Both the position numbers and the translations under genes were made by a program. The notes under the pieces were generated by a model that saw nothing but the letters and a program-made list of their open reading frames with translations, was not told the DNA's origin and did no database searches. Below, piece after piece: positions 39,835 to 47,968 of a DNA stretch of 55,625 nt (the stretch's first letter is position 1; every line of letters begins with the position of its first letter). The stretch is from SIG299 sp964544055 (lineage in GTDB: Bacteria; Bacillota; Clostridia; Lachnospirales; Lachnospiraceae): the NCBI GenBank assembly GCA_964544055.1, contig CAZJAA010000021.1:1-55625 (forward strand). Reading direction: 5' to 3'.

Positions 39835-40299
39835 TTACACCCCTTTCTTTTCCTTCATTTTCTGAATTACATCATAAATGTTATATTTTACGATATAGTC
39901 CGGATTTTCCGCAATAACCTGACAGCCTTTCTTGGTATCGGCGTTAATAATAATCGGAGCCTTCAGATTTGTTGTCATTTTTGTAATGTCAGACGGTACC
40001 GTCAGCGTAAGAAAAATTGCCGTATTTTCTTCGGTAAGCTCGCCGAGCTTTGCCAAAACCTCATCTTCCACAATTGGATTGTAGTCCGTCATCACATAAA
40101 ACGGACTAAGGGCAGGAAAAGCCACCATCGGCTCGTCCAGACTCTGTAGCCAGGTAACTGTTCCGCTGGTTTCGGACTCATTATTGTAAATAAGAGTAAA
40201 CCTTTTCAGATATTCAAACCCAATCAGACCGTTTTCAAATGTAATCACTTTCTGGTCATCTACATCAATTTCTCCAAAATACCTTGTCTTAATTAGCAT
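39835..40299 (-). CDS. fliW: Flagellar assembly factor FliW
   Basis: FliW binds either flagellin or CsrA and so links flagellin stock to its translation. The 154-aa product opens MLIKTRYFGEIDVDDQKVI and shows FENGLIGFEYLKRFTLI and the WLQSLDEPMVAFPAL segment diagnostic of the family. The ATG at 40299 follows GGAGGTTTACA. It follows flgL by 21 bp. Confidence 0.96.
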   Translation of the reverse strand: MLIKTRYFGEIDVDDQKVITFENGLIGFEYLKRFTLIYNNESETSGTVTWLQSLDEPMVAFPALSPFYVMTDYNPIVEDEVLAKLGELTEENTAIFLTLTVPSDITKMTTNLKAPIIINADTKKGCQVIAENPDYIVKYNIYDVIQKMKEKKGV

Positions 40300-40320
40300 T
40301 GTAAACCTCCTAAATTATTT

Positions 40321-41823
40321 TTATAAGAAATCCAGTAACGATGTCTGCAATAGCTTGGATGCTGCAGATAATGAAGAATTGTACACGGTAGATGCCGCAG
40401 AATATTTGATGATGGTATCCACCAAATCCGCATCCTCATTATTGGAAAGAAGTTCTTCAAAATCCACTTTTTGATCCGAAAGGCGGCTTTGGGTCAACTG
40501 CAGACGTTTATAACGTCCGCCCAGGTCTGCCGTTGCTACGTTTAACACTTCCTGCTCATTTTCCGTTATTGTAATTCCCCGTTGGAACGCCTCTGTCATC
40601 ACCGCTGTTTTCAGTGTAAATTCCGATTTCAGCTGCTCACCGATTTCTTCCAGCTTGGTGCGCTGTTCGGAAGAAAGGGAAGTATTTTCCAGCATTTTTT
40701 CCACTTCTGCCATGGAATCCTCAACTGCTTTTACATCATTGACTGCATTGATAATCTCATCTATCATACGACCAATGCCGGTAGTGAAAGCATCCGAGCC
40801 CTGCGTGTTAATGGTAAGCTTCTGGTTAAAATTTACCTCATACTGAATTTGCTGATCCTGTTTGGTATATGTCACCGGAGGCTTTGCAGGGTCTTCCGTG
40901 TTTGTCACCGTACAGTTAAAATAATGCTCCGGGCGCAAATCATTGATATCAAAATCGTCCTTGACATATTCCGCCTGAATGTCGGTGGAGGTACGCAGGG
41001 TTTCATACATATCGTCCGCTAAAATCAGTTCCCCGGTTTCCGGAATAAAATGAATCGTACCAGCTGCCGGCTCATACGCACCATCATCCAGAATGGATTT
41101 CGTCTTAATCGCCGGAGTGGTGTTTTCCGTGCCGTTTAAAGTAACCTTCTTTCCCGCCTGCGTAGTATATGTAAACCGAATGGATGCCGCATCCACGTCC
41201 GTATAAGAAAGCTTCATGCGGTATGTTTCTATTTTGGATGGTACGGTTGTATCCCAGGCTGCCAGATTGTTTGGATCAAAACTTTCCAGGTCAACCTCAT
41301 TGATAATTTTGGAAATCCGGTCAATATTATCGGATTCCAGCGGTTCTGTAATTTCGTATTTTAAATCAGTGGTTGCCTCGTTAAACACCAGACTGGTGTC
41401 TGTTTTATAGCCGCTGAACACATAACGTCCGGCATAGTTGGTATTACCCTCCTGATAGAGCTGCCCTTTCAGTTCTTCCAGATTTGTGGCAATGGCGTTA
41501 CGGTCTTCCGCTGTTGGGTAGTCATTTGCACCCTGATTGCAGTAAGTATTCAAAGATGTAATAATGCCGTTTACCGTCTTGAGGGCACTTTCCGTAACAT
41601 CCATCCAGGCAAGGGCATCCGGAATATTTTTTTCATAATACTGCGTCAGTTCCGACAGATTGGTACGAAATTTCAGTGCACGAACCGCCACAATTGGGTC
41701 GTCGGAAGGTTTTGTAATTTTTTTACCACTGGAATACTGCTGCTCCAGATTACTCAACAGATTTTTATTATTGTTGATATTATAGAGTGCATTATTCGTC
41801 ATCATTTTATTCGTGATACGCAT
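40321..41823 (-). CDS. flgL: Flagellar hook-filament junction protein FlgL
   Basis: FlgL joins FlgK to the filament. The 500-aa product has the flagellin-like N terminus (MRITNKMMTNNALYNINNNK, then QQYSSGKKITKPSDDP) and C terminus (AASTVYNSSLSAASKLLQTS). The middle holds a variable domain that makes the protein longer than the usual 290-310 aa. The start at 41823 follows GGAGGAATATGT. A 51-codon open extension upstream belongs to the leader repeat and is not coding by homology. Confidence 0.95.
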   Translation of the reverse strand: MRITNKMMTNNALYNINNNKNLLSNLEQQYSSGKKITKPSDDPIVAVRALKFRTNLSELTQYYEKNIPDALAWMDVTESALKTVNGIITSLNTYCNQGANDYPTAEDRNAIATNLEELKGQLYQEGNTNYAGRYVFSGYKTDTSLVFNEATTDLKYEITEPLESDNIDRISKIINEVDLESFDPNNLAAWDTTVPSKIETYRMKLSYTDVDAASIRFTYTTQAGKKVTLNGTENTTPAIKTKSILDDGAYEPAAGTIHFIPETGELILADDMYETLRTSTDIQAEYVKDDFDINDLRPEHYFNCTVTNTEDPAKPPVTYTKQDQQIQYEVNFNQKLTINTQGSDAFTTGIGRMIDEIINAVNDVKAVEDSMAEVEKMLENTSLSSEQRTKLEEIGEQLKSEFTLKTAVMTEAFQRGITITENEQEVLNVATADLGGRYKRLQLTQSRLSDQKVDFEELLSNNEDADLVDTIIKYSAASTVYNSSLSAASKLLQTSLLDFL

Positions 41824-41834
41824 ACATATTCCTC

Positions 41835-41990
41835 CAAATCTGCTTTTTATGTACTCCCGGAATTTTCTGAAAGAAACCTTCCAAGAACGCTCTTTTCGCT
41901 TAAGGAAGCGCAAAAGGGATTCGCACAGGCGATTTTCCTTTTGTGCATCAGGGTTCCTTTGCGCCGTTTCCGTCACAAAATGCTGTGTGA
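41835..41990 (-). repeat. Interspersed leader element before flgL
   Basis: On the minus strand the blocks are CCTGATGCACAAAAGGAAAA, CGCCTGTGCGAATCCCTTTT, GCGCTTCCTTAAGCGAAAAG and AGCGTTCTTGGAAGG. The inverted pairs CAAAAGG/CCTTTTG and CGCTTCC-like arms fold. It is the same order of blocks as before dnaE and the GT2 gene, but 40 bp of extra sequence separate it from the ribosome binding site. Confidence 0.65.
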
Positions 41991-42015
41991 AAAAGTAACC
42001 TGTCCATGGGATTTC

Positions 42016-43836
42016 TCACACAATCATGCTCATCAGTGTATCATACGTTTCATTCATAACGGAAATTACCTTTGCCGCCAGATTATATGCTTCCTGATAT
42101 TTTGCCAGGCTCATTGCTTCCTCGTCAATATCCACACCTGCCACAGAAAGCCGCTGGCTTGTAACAGACTTCACGATATTTTCCTGACTTTCCGCAAAAT
42201 TCAGTGATGCCTTGGTATCCACACCAACTTCGCCGACCAGCGTCTGCAAAAATGCCGCCGGATCTCCCTGCTTAAACATGGAAACATCACTTTTTAGAGC
42301 TACCAGCTTGTTTACAATATCCGCATTTGCCACACCATCCGTAATACTGGAGGCAGCGGAAATTGTCTGCGGATTTTTCTGAATTGTTTCACTCACCGTG
42401 AAATTTGCCGCCGTCAGCATATAGTACGGGGCATTCGTTGTCAGCGGATCGGATTCAAATTCTGACATAGTTACATTTTCCGCACCTTTCACACCAAAGC
42501 TGTTTAAATTGTACTGCTCCGCTGTCATCGGATTCACAGCGGAAAAGAAATTTACCCCGGTTTCACCGTTTAAATTGGTGCCGGAAGCATGTACCTCATT
42601 AAATTCCTGTGCAAACACACGCAGAAATTCATTCAGCTGTGCATGGTAATACGGAATGCCTTTATAATCCATCGTCGTTCCGATGGAAACCTTTGTTCCC
42701 TCCGGATACTGGCGTCTTGCTTCTTCTTTTAACTGGAACGTATAGCTGTAGGTACCATCTGCATTGGCGGTTACCTCAAACGAGGTATAGGTATATTCTC
42801 CATTGCCAATTGTAATTTTTCCTTCCGGAGGAATATTTAAATCCTTCAAATTGTTAATATTGGTGTCTGTAATTGTAATTTCCGTAGCACCCTCGTCTAC
42901 TTCTTCTGCATATCCCTGAAGATTTTCTTTATTATTACCGTCACGCACTTCAAACAACGCCTTTAACGTTCCGGAAAGCGTTGCACTTTCTGCATTCAAT
43001 TTTTCTCCATTGTCCCAGTAAACGTCATACAGACCATCGACATCACACTGGCTCATTTTTTCGGTACGCGGAATTACTTCCAATTTTCTGGATTCGTAAT
43101 TATCTACCAGCACCTGTCCGTCCAGGCGGACAATATATTCCGTCATGCCGCAGTTGCCCACTTTGCGTTCGGATACCGTAACGTTAATAATCTGTGACAG
43201 TTCATCCACCAGATTTTCTCTCTGGTCACGCAGGTCATTCGCATTCTCGCCACCAATTTCCACTGTGTTAATCTGTTTTGTCAGCGTTGCAATCTGCGTA
43301 GACAGCGAATTGATTCTGGACACCTGATTTTTTACTTCATAATTGCATTCAGTCTGCACCTGATTTAAGCTGGTGGAAAGTGAATTAAAATACTCACACA
43401 TGCTCATGGCATAGTTTGTCACCTGTGTTCTTACCGTCAGGCTTTCCGGCTGCTTGGTTAACTCCTGCAAAGAATCATACATATTATCAAAGGTTGTGGT
43501 AAAGCCTTTTAAATTAATTTCATTTAAGTAGGACTGTACTTCGTTCATAAAGTAGCTTCGGGATTCATATCGTCCGTATAACGCATTATTGGAACGGTAT
43601 TTTTCATCATAATACTGGCTGCGCATCTGAACAACTTCATTGACGGAAACACCGCTGCCAAGCATTCCATACCGGTTGTTGGTGGAAAGCGGTGTACTTG
43701 CCGACTGTTTGATGATTTGCCGGGAATACCCTTCCGTCTCTATGTTGGCAACATTGTGTGCCGTTGTATTCAGACCTGCCTTGGAAGCATACAGCCCGGT
43801 TGTTCCTATATTCAGACCAAAAAAAGTATTTGCCAT
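42016..43836 (-). CDS. flgK: Flagellar hook-associated protein FlgK
   Basis: FlgK is the hook-filament junction protein next to the hook. The 606-aa product has the canonical N terminus (NTFFGLNIGTTGLYASKAGL, then NTTAHNVANIETEGYSRQ) and a C terminus with DIDEEAMSLAKYQEAYNLAA that forms the D0 coiled coil. The start at 43836 follows AAATGGAGAATAGT. It is preceded by a second FlgK-like gene, so the two may assemble into a mixed or alternative junction. It is followed by flgL after the leader element. Confidence 0.95.
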   Translation of the reverse strand: MANTFFGLNIGTTGLYASKAGLNTTAHNVANIETEGYSRQIIKQSASTPLSTNNRYGMLGSGVSVNEVVQMRSQYYDEKYRSNNALYGRYESRSYFMNEVQSYLNEINLKGFTTTFDNMYDSLQELTKQPESLTVRTQVTNYAMSMCEYFNSLSTSLNQVQTECNYEVKNQVSRINSLSTQIATLTKQINTVEIGGENANDLRDQRENLVDELSQIINVTVSERKVGNCGMTEYIVRLDGQVLVDNYESRKLEVIPRTEKMSQCDVDGLYDVYWDNGEKLNAESATLSGTLKALFEVRDGNNKENLQGYAEEVDEGATEITITDTNINNLKDLNIPPEGKITIGNGEYTYTSFEVTANADGTYSYTFQLKEEARRQYPEGTKVSIGTTMDYKGIPYYHAQLNEFLRVFAQEFNEVHASGTNLNGETGVNFFSAVNPMTAEQYNLNSFGVKGAENVTMSEFESDPLTTNAPYYMLTAANFTVSETIQKNPQTISAASSITDGVANADIVNKLVALKSDVSMFKQGDPAAFLQTLVGEVGVDTKASLNFAESQENIVKSVTSQRLSVAGVDIDEEAMSLAKYQEAYNLAAKVISVMNETYDTLMSMIV

Positions 43837-43908
43837 ACTATTCTCCATTTCTAAGCGTTTTTTTGCGAACAAGGCAAAAGAAGCAAAGCTTCTTAAGATT
43901 TTTTTACA
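43837..43908 (-). repeat. Interspersed leader element before flgK
   Basis: On the minus strand TCTTAAGAAGCTTTGCTTCT, then TTTGCCTTGTTCGCAAAAAA, ACGC and GAAATGGAGAA, in the same order as in the tsaD leader. It has the AAGAAGC/GCTTCTT hairpin and ends in the ribosome binding site. Confidence 0.65.
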
Positions 43909-43914
43909 ATATCA

Positions 43915-45690
43915 TCAGCCCAGGGAATTCAGCAGATGCTCTAACATCTGGCTCACTACACTGATATATCTGGCAGAAGCATTGTATGCCTGCTGATATC
44001 GAATCATATTTGTCAGTTCTTCTTCGGAGGAAACTGCGGTTATTGAAAGTCTTTTGTTTTCCACACTGTTTACCAGGGTTTCCTGCCCTTGATAAATGTT
44101 GCGGAATTTTTCGCCTCTCGTTGCCAGCGCTCCAATCATTTCTGTGTAATATTCATTAAACGAATGCTCTTTATATTCATTTGGCGTCAGCGTAGAAAAC
44201 GGTTCCTGCCACTTTGTCAGCAGCTCTTCGCAGATTTTTACGGAATAATCTCCGGTTTTGTCATTGGAAGAAAGCGGAATCAAAGATGGGTCTTTCATAA
44301 TATTGGCATTGACTTCAATTTCGCCAAGAGTAAACAGGCTGTAATTATTGGACGCATCTTCTTTATTGTATTTCCATACCTCCACTGCCTGAAATACACC
44401 GTCAACTTCAATGACTGCCGTTGTTTTTTCGTAACGTGCCATGGATTTTCGATTAAAGAGTGCTTCTCCCGGTGTAAAATCCTCGTCCATGCCGACCGGT
44501 GCATTTTCAGCATCGAAGATAAGAATTTTTTCGCCCTCCGCTGTTATCACTTCTTTATTTGGGCAAAGCAAATCATTGATGGTTGTTACAATGCCATGGA
44601 TGAGCTGGTCAAATTCTGCTTGTACTGTTACAATGGCAGAGCCTTCAATTTCACGGTTGAAAATCTCTACCTGCTTTTCATAGTCGCAATATGCTTCTTC
44701 ATAATCATTCTTGTAAAAATAACCGGACTCATCCGTAAAATCCGCTTTATCCGGTTCTACCGGGATGTCGGTGTGTTTTCCAACCTTGTCACCTCGCACC
44801 AGAAGAAGTCCTTTCAAACTGCCAAGGTCTGTATTTGCTTCTGAGCTCGGCAGCGGATTGAAAGAAAATACCGGTATATCGCCAAAGGACGGCCAGTACG
44901 GTTCAATCATTCCGGTATCGTTTTCTAAAAGCCTTGTATCCATGTGGTACACTAAATCTTCAGAAACAAGCATCTGATTTTCAAGCATCACCGTTACCAC
45001 ACCGTTTGCCTGTTCTTTATAGCTGATTTCTGCCAGACCGCCAAGCTCATCCAGAAGGAGATTTCTTGCATCCCGGTAATCGTTGGCATGTTCCATACCG
45101 CTGGCTTCGTATTTCTGGATTTCTCCGTTTAACCGTTTTATTTCATCTGCAATTTCGTTGATGCGATCCACGGTATTTTGAATATTGGTATTCAAATTCA
45201 GCTGATAATCCTTTATCTGCGTGTATACCGTTTCCGCACGCTCAATAAAGCTTACTGCCGTCTGGATAAAGCTGGAACGTGTTACGATGTTATCCGGCTC
45301 CTTACAAAGCTCCTGCATGGCTACCCAGAAATATTCGATAGAATCCTGAAATGCCACACTTTCTGTTTCGCCCAAAATTTCTTCCATTTCGGTGGCACAT
45401 TCATACTGTGCCTCATAAAATTTCTGTCTTCCAAGCTCCTGACGGTACAATTTATCAAGAAATGTATCTCTCATCTGGGTGACGGCTGCGGCTGCAGCGC
45501 CATGACCAACCTGCAGATAAGACACATGGTTTGAGCCAATTGTTGTATAAAAGGAATCCGTCTGTAGAGTTTGCTGGCGGACATAGCCCTGTGTTTCTAT
45601 GTTGGAAAGATTGTGTGCCGTTGTATTTAAACCACGCTGACTGATTTGCAGTCCGGACACGCCGGTATATAAGCTTCCCATTAACCCCAT
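43915..45690 (-). CDS. Second FlgK-like hook-associated protein
   Basis: The 591-aa product is a FlgK paralogue. The N terminus is MGSLYTGVSGLQISQRGLNT followed by TAHNLSNIETQGYVRQ, and the C terminus SEEELTNMIRYQQAYNASAR, the classical FlgK end, is actually closer to textbook FlgK than its downstream neighbour. The middle differs in sequence. Start ATG at 45690 follows AAAGGAGGAAATTCGTC. The gene order flgM-flgN-flgK-like-flgK-flgL suggests duplication. One copy may be the true FlgK and the other a variant junction or length-adjusted protein. Which one does the main job cannot be told from sequence. Confidence 0.9.
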   Translation of the reverse strand: MGLMGSLYTGVSGLQISQRGLNTTAHNLSNIETQGYVRQQTLQTDSFYTTIGSNHVSYLQVGHGAAAAAVTQMRDTFLDKLYRQELGRQKFYEAQYECATEMEEILGETESVAFQDSIEYFWVAMQELCKEPDNIVTRSSFIQTAVSFIERAETVYTQIKDYQLNLNTNIQNTVDRINEIADEIKRLNGEIQKYEASGMEHANDYRDARNLLLDELGGLAEISYKEQANGVVTVMLENQMLVSEDLVYHMDTRLLENDTGMIEPYWPSFGDIPVFSFNPLPSSEANTDLGSLKGLLLVRGDKVGKHTDIPVEPDKADFTDESGYFYKNDYEEAYCDYEKQVEIFNREIEGSAIVTVQAEFDQLIHGIVTTINDLLCPNKEVITAEGEKILIFDAENAPVGMDEDFTPGEALFNRKSMARYEKTTAVIEVDGVFQAVEVWKYNKEDASNNYSLFTLGEIEVNANIMKDPSLIPLSSNDKTGDYSVKICEELLTKWQEPFSTLTPNEYKEHSFNEYYTEMIGALATRGEKFRNIYQGQETLVNSVENKRLSITAVSSEEELTNMIRYQQAYNASARYISVVSQMLEHLLNSLG

Positions 45691-45753
45691 GACGAATTTC
45701 CTCCTTTCTGAATATGTGGTAAAGACAAAGATAGACAGAGTTGTTTCCTGCTT

Positions 45754-46266
45754 TTACTGCTTTGCATCAAACATCCCTGTCTGAGAAGCGGTCATATCCC
45801 ACTGACCGGCATTCTTTGTATAATTATTTCCAGGTACGATCCTTGTACTCTGGAGCAGATTCATGTTATATGAAATCATTTCAAGCGACTGTTCAATCAG
45901 GTTTTTGTTATGACCATTCACTTCGGACAGACGTTTTAAAACTTCTGTCAGTTCTTTGTGAATCTGTGCAAGCATCTTCTGTTCCTGAGGCTGCTTTTCC
46001 AGCAGATTAATCAGAGCTGGCAAAGTCAGTTCCGAAACCTTCTTGTTTAAAACGATGCCGATATTTTTCATTGTTTCAGTTCGCTTTTGTTCTAATCCGC
46101 TGATTTTTCCGATAGCAGCCTGTTCCGCTTCGGTAATCGCCTGTACTGCCTGCAAATCGTTTGCAATGATTGCCTGCGTCTTTTTTTCTGCTACCGGCAG
46201 CAGCTCCTGATAGGCTTCCTGCTCCTGACGGAGAGTAGCTATCAGTTCTTCCATTAAGCTTGCCAT
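45754..46266 (-). CDS. flgN: FlgN family flagellar chaperone
   Basis: FlgN keeps FlgK and FlgL competent for export. The 170-aa product is mostly coiled helix (MEELIATLRQEQEAYQELLP, LLEKQPQEQKMLAQIHKEL) with the FlgN-like NLIEQSLEMISYNMNLLQS stretch and a flexible end. The start at 46266 follows GGAG. It sits between flgM and the two flgK genes, where FlgN belongs. Confidence 0.85.
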   Translation of the reverse strand: MASLMEELIATLRQEQEAYQELLPVAEKKTQAIIANDLQAVQAITEAEQAAIGKISGLEQKRTETMKNIGIVLNKKVSELTLPALINLLEKQPQEQKMLAQIHKELTEVLKRLSEVNGHNKNLIEQSLEMISYNMNLLQSTRIVPGNNYTKNAGQWDMTASQTGMFDAKQ

Positions 46267-46284
46267 GGCATGCCACTCCGTCCC

Positions 46285-46554
46285 TTATAAAATAAATCCG
46301 TTTAACAGCTTATCTGCCAGTGCAGACATTGGTACGTTGTAGGTACCGTTTGCCATACTGGTTTTTAATTCCTGTACTTTGTCCTCACGGATGTCTTCGG
46401 CCTGGGCAACTGCCTGTTTCGCGATTTGAAGGTCTCTGCCGAACGAAGAAATTTCAACCGAATCCTTCGAAGATGCTGTTGTTTTTTCTGGCTTTTTTCT
46501 TGTGCTGCTTACCTGATATAACTGGGTAATTTCCGACATGGCATCAATACGCAT
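46285..46554 (-). CDS. flgM: Anti-sigma-28 factor FlgM
   Basis: FlgM binds sigma-28 until the hook is finished and is then exported. The 89-aa product starts MRIDAMSEITQLYQV, has a basic linker RKKPEKTTASSKDSVEISSF and the C-terminal sigma-binding helices (VQELKTSMANGTYNVPMSAL and ADKLLNGFIL). An ATG four codons upstream (46566) is possible; the 46554 codon was chosen because FlgM proteins typically begin MRID. It is the first gene behind a sigma-28 type promoter. Confidence 0.9.
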   Translation of the reverse strand: MRIDAMSEITQLYQVSSTRKKPEKTTASSKDSVEISSFGRDLQIAKQAVAQAEDIREDKVQELKTSMANGTYNVPMSALADKLLNGFIL

Positions 46555-46630
46555 TGTTCTCACCATCCTATTCTTAAAACCGTATCAACACAAACAAAAT
46601 CTTGTTTGGTTTTTCATGCTTACATACTAC

Positions 46631-46658
46631 ATATCGGAGCATCTTTCAAAATACTTTA
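46631..46658 (-). promoter_or_regulatory. Sigma-28 promoter of the flgM unit
   Basis: The minus strand reads TAAA, 16 bp, TCCGATAT. One base differs from the -10 consensus and the spacing is 16 rather than 15, within the range used by SigD. It lies right after the lysA stop. Confidence 0.7.
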
Positions 46659-46660
46659 GA

Positions 46661-47914
46661 CTAGTTAAAAAAATTTGTAAAATCAAATGTAGCAAAGTAA
46701 TCCGCTGGTGTTTCCGCACGGCGGATTTTCTGGATTTCTCCGTTTTCCTTTAACAAAAGTTCTGACGAACGAAGCTTTCCATTATAGTTATATCCCATGG
46801 AAAATCCGTGGGCACCGGTATCGTGAATGACAACATAATCGCCAATGTCAATCTTCGGAAGCTTACGGTCAATGGCAAATTTATCATTGTTTTCACAAAG
46901 GGAGCCCGTAATGTCATAGACGTGGTCACACAGAGCATCCTCCTTGCCCGGAATTGTAATGTGATGATATGCACCGTACATAGCCGGACGCATTAAGTTT
47001 ACCGCACAGGCATCCAGTCCGATATATTCTTTATAAATATGCTTTTCATGCACAGCAGTCGCCACCAGCTGACCATAAGGTGCCAGCATAAAACGGCCAA
47101 GCTCTGTAAAAATAGCCACATTTCCCATGCCGGCAGGAACTAAGATTTCCTCAAATGCCTTTCTGACTCCTTCGCCAATTACAAAAATATCATTTGCCTG
47201 CTGCTCTGGGCGATACGGAACGCCGACTCCACCAGAAAGATTGATAAATGTAATATTTGCGCCTGTTTTTTCTTTTACTTCCACTGCCAGCTCAAACAGG
47301 GTTCTTGCTAACATCGGATAATAGTCATTCGTCACGGTATTGCTGCAAAGGAAAGAGTGAATGCCGAATTCCTCCACACCCTTGCTCATTAAAATTTTAT
47401 AGCCCTCAATCAACTGCTCCTTTGTCATGCCATACTTGGCATCACCCGGATTATCCATAATGCCATTGCTGACTTCATATACTCCACCGGGATTATAACG
47501 GCAGCAGATTCGTTTTGGCAGACCGGCTACCTTTTCCAGAAAAGAAATATGGGTAAAATCATCCAGATTAATAATCGCATTTAATTCTCTTGCTTTCACA
47601 AAATCCTCTGCCGGAGTTGCATTGGACGAAAACATGATATCAGAACCGGAAGCTCCTACCGCCTCCGACATCATAAGCTCCGTCAAGGAAGAACAGTCAA
47701 AGCCGCAGCCCTCTTCCTTTAAAATCTGCATAATAAACGGATTTGGAGTTGCCTTTACCGCAAAATACTCCCGGAAGCCCGGATTCCATGAAAATGCTTT
47801 TTTAAGATTTCTGGCATTTTCCCGAATTCCCTTTTCGTCATAAAGATGAAATGGAGTTGGATACTTCTTTGTAACTTCTGCAATCTGTTCTTTTGTTAAA
47901 AAAGATTTTTTCAT
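46661..47914 (-). CDS. lysA: Diaminopimelate decarboxylase family protein
   Basis: A PLP-dependent fold-type III decarboxylase; most likely it makes lysine from meso-diaminopimelate. The 417-aa product has the PLP lysine in FAVKATPNP near residue 45, the helix with SNATPAEDF, the glycine-rich INLSGGVGVPY, and DITGSLCENND in place of the common (G)PxCESxD. The ATG at 47914 follows AATAGGAGAATCACA. It lies between the CDP-glycerol transferases and flgM, with a possible own promoter. Carboxynorspermidine decarboxylase and related enzymes share this fold, so the gene name is probable rather than certain. Confidence 0.82.
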   Translation of the reverse strand: MKKSFLTKEQIAEVTKKYPTPFHLYDEKGIRENARNLKKAFSWNPGFREYFAVKATPNPFIMQILKEEGCGFDCSSLTELMMSEAVGASGSDIMFSSNATPAEDFVKARELNAIINLDDFTHISFLEKVAGLPKRICCRYNPGGVYEVSNGIMDNPGDAKYGMTKEQLIEGYKILMSKGVEEFGIHSFLCSNTVTNDYYPMLARTLFELAVEVKEKTGANITFINLSGGVGVPYRPEQQANDIFVIGEGVRKAFEEILVPAGMGNVAIFTELGRFMLAPYGQLVATAVHEKHIYKEYIGLDACAVNLMRPAMYGAYHHITIPGKEDALCDHVYDITGSLCENNDKFAIDRKLPKIDIGDYVVIHDTGAHGFSMGYNYNGKLRSSELLLKENGEIQKIRRAETPADYFATFDFTNFFN

Positions 47915-47939
47915 TGTGATTCTCCTATTTAAATTTTGT

Positions 47940-47968
47940 CTTATATGCATCTTCCCTGAATTATCCAA
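47940..47968 (-). promoter_or_regulatory. Candidate sigma-A promoter of lysA
   Basis: The minus strand reads TTGGAT, 17 bp, TATAAG. The -35 box overlaps the stop codon region of the preceding transferase gene. Confidence 0.45.

Noticed and set aside
41824..41976. 51-residue N-terminal extension of FlgL, and similar extensions of the GT2 protein, DnaE and TagD
   Set aside because: All arise from the interspersed leader element; the real starts have ribosome binding sites and conserved N termini, and the extensions do not resemble family proteins.
46554..46566. Start of flgM at 46566 (MVRTMRID)
   Set aside because: FlgM proteins usually begin MRID; the upstream ATG adds four residues without a better ribosome binding site. 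It cannot be excluded.
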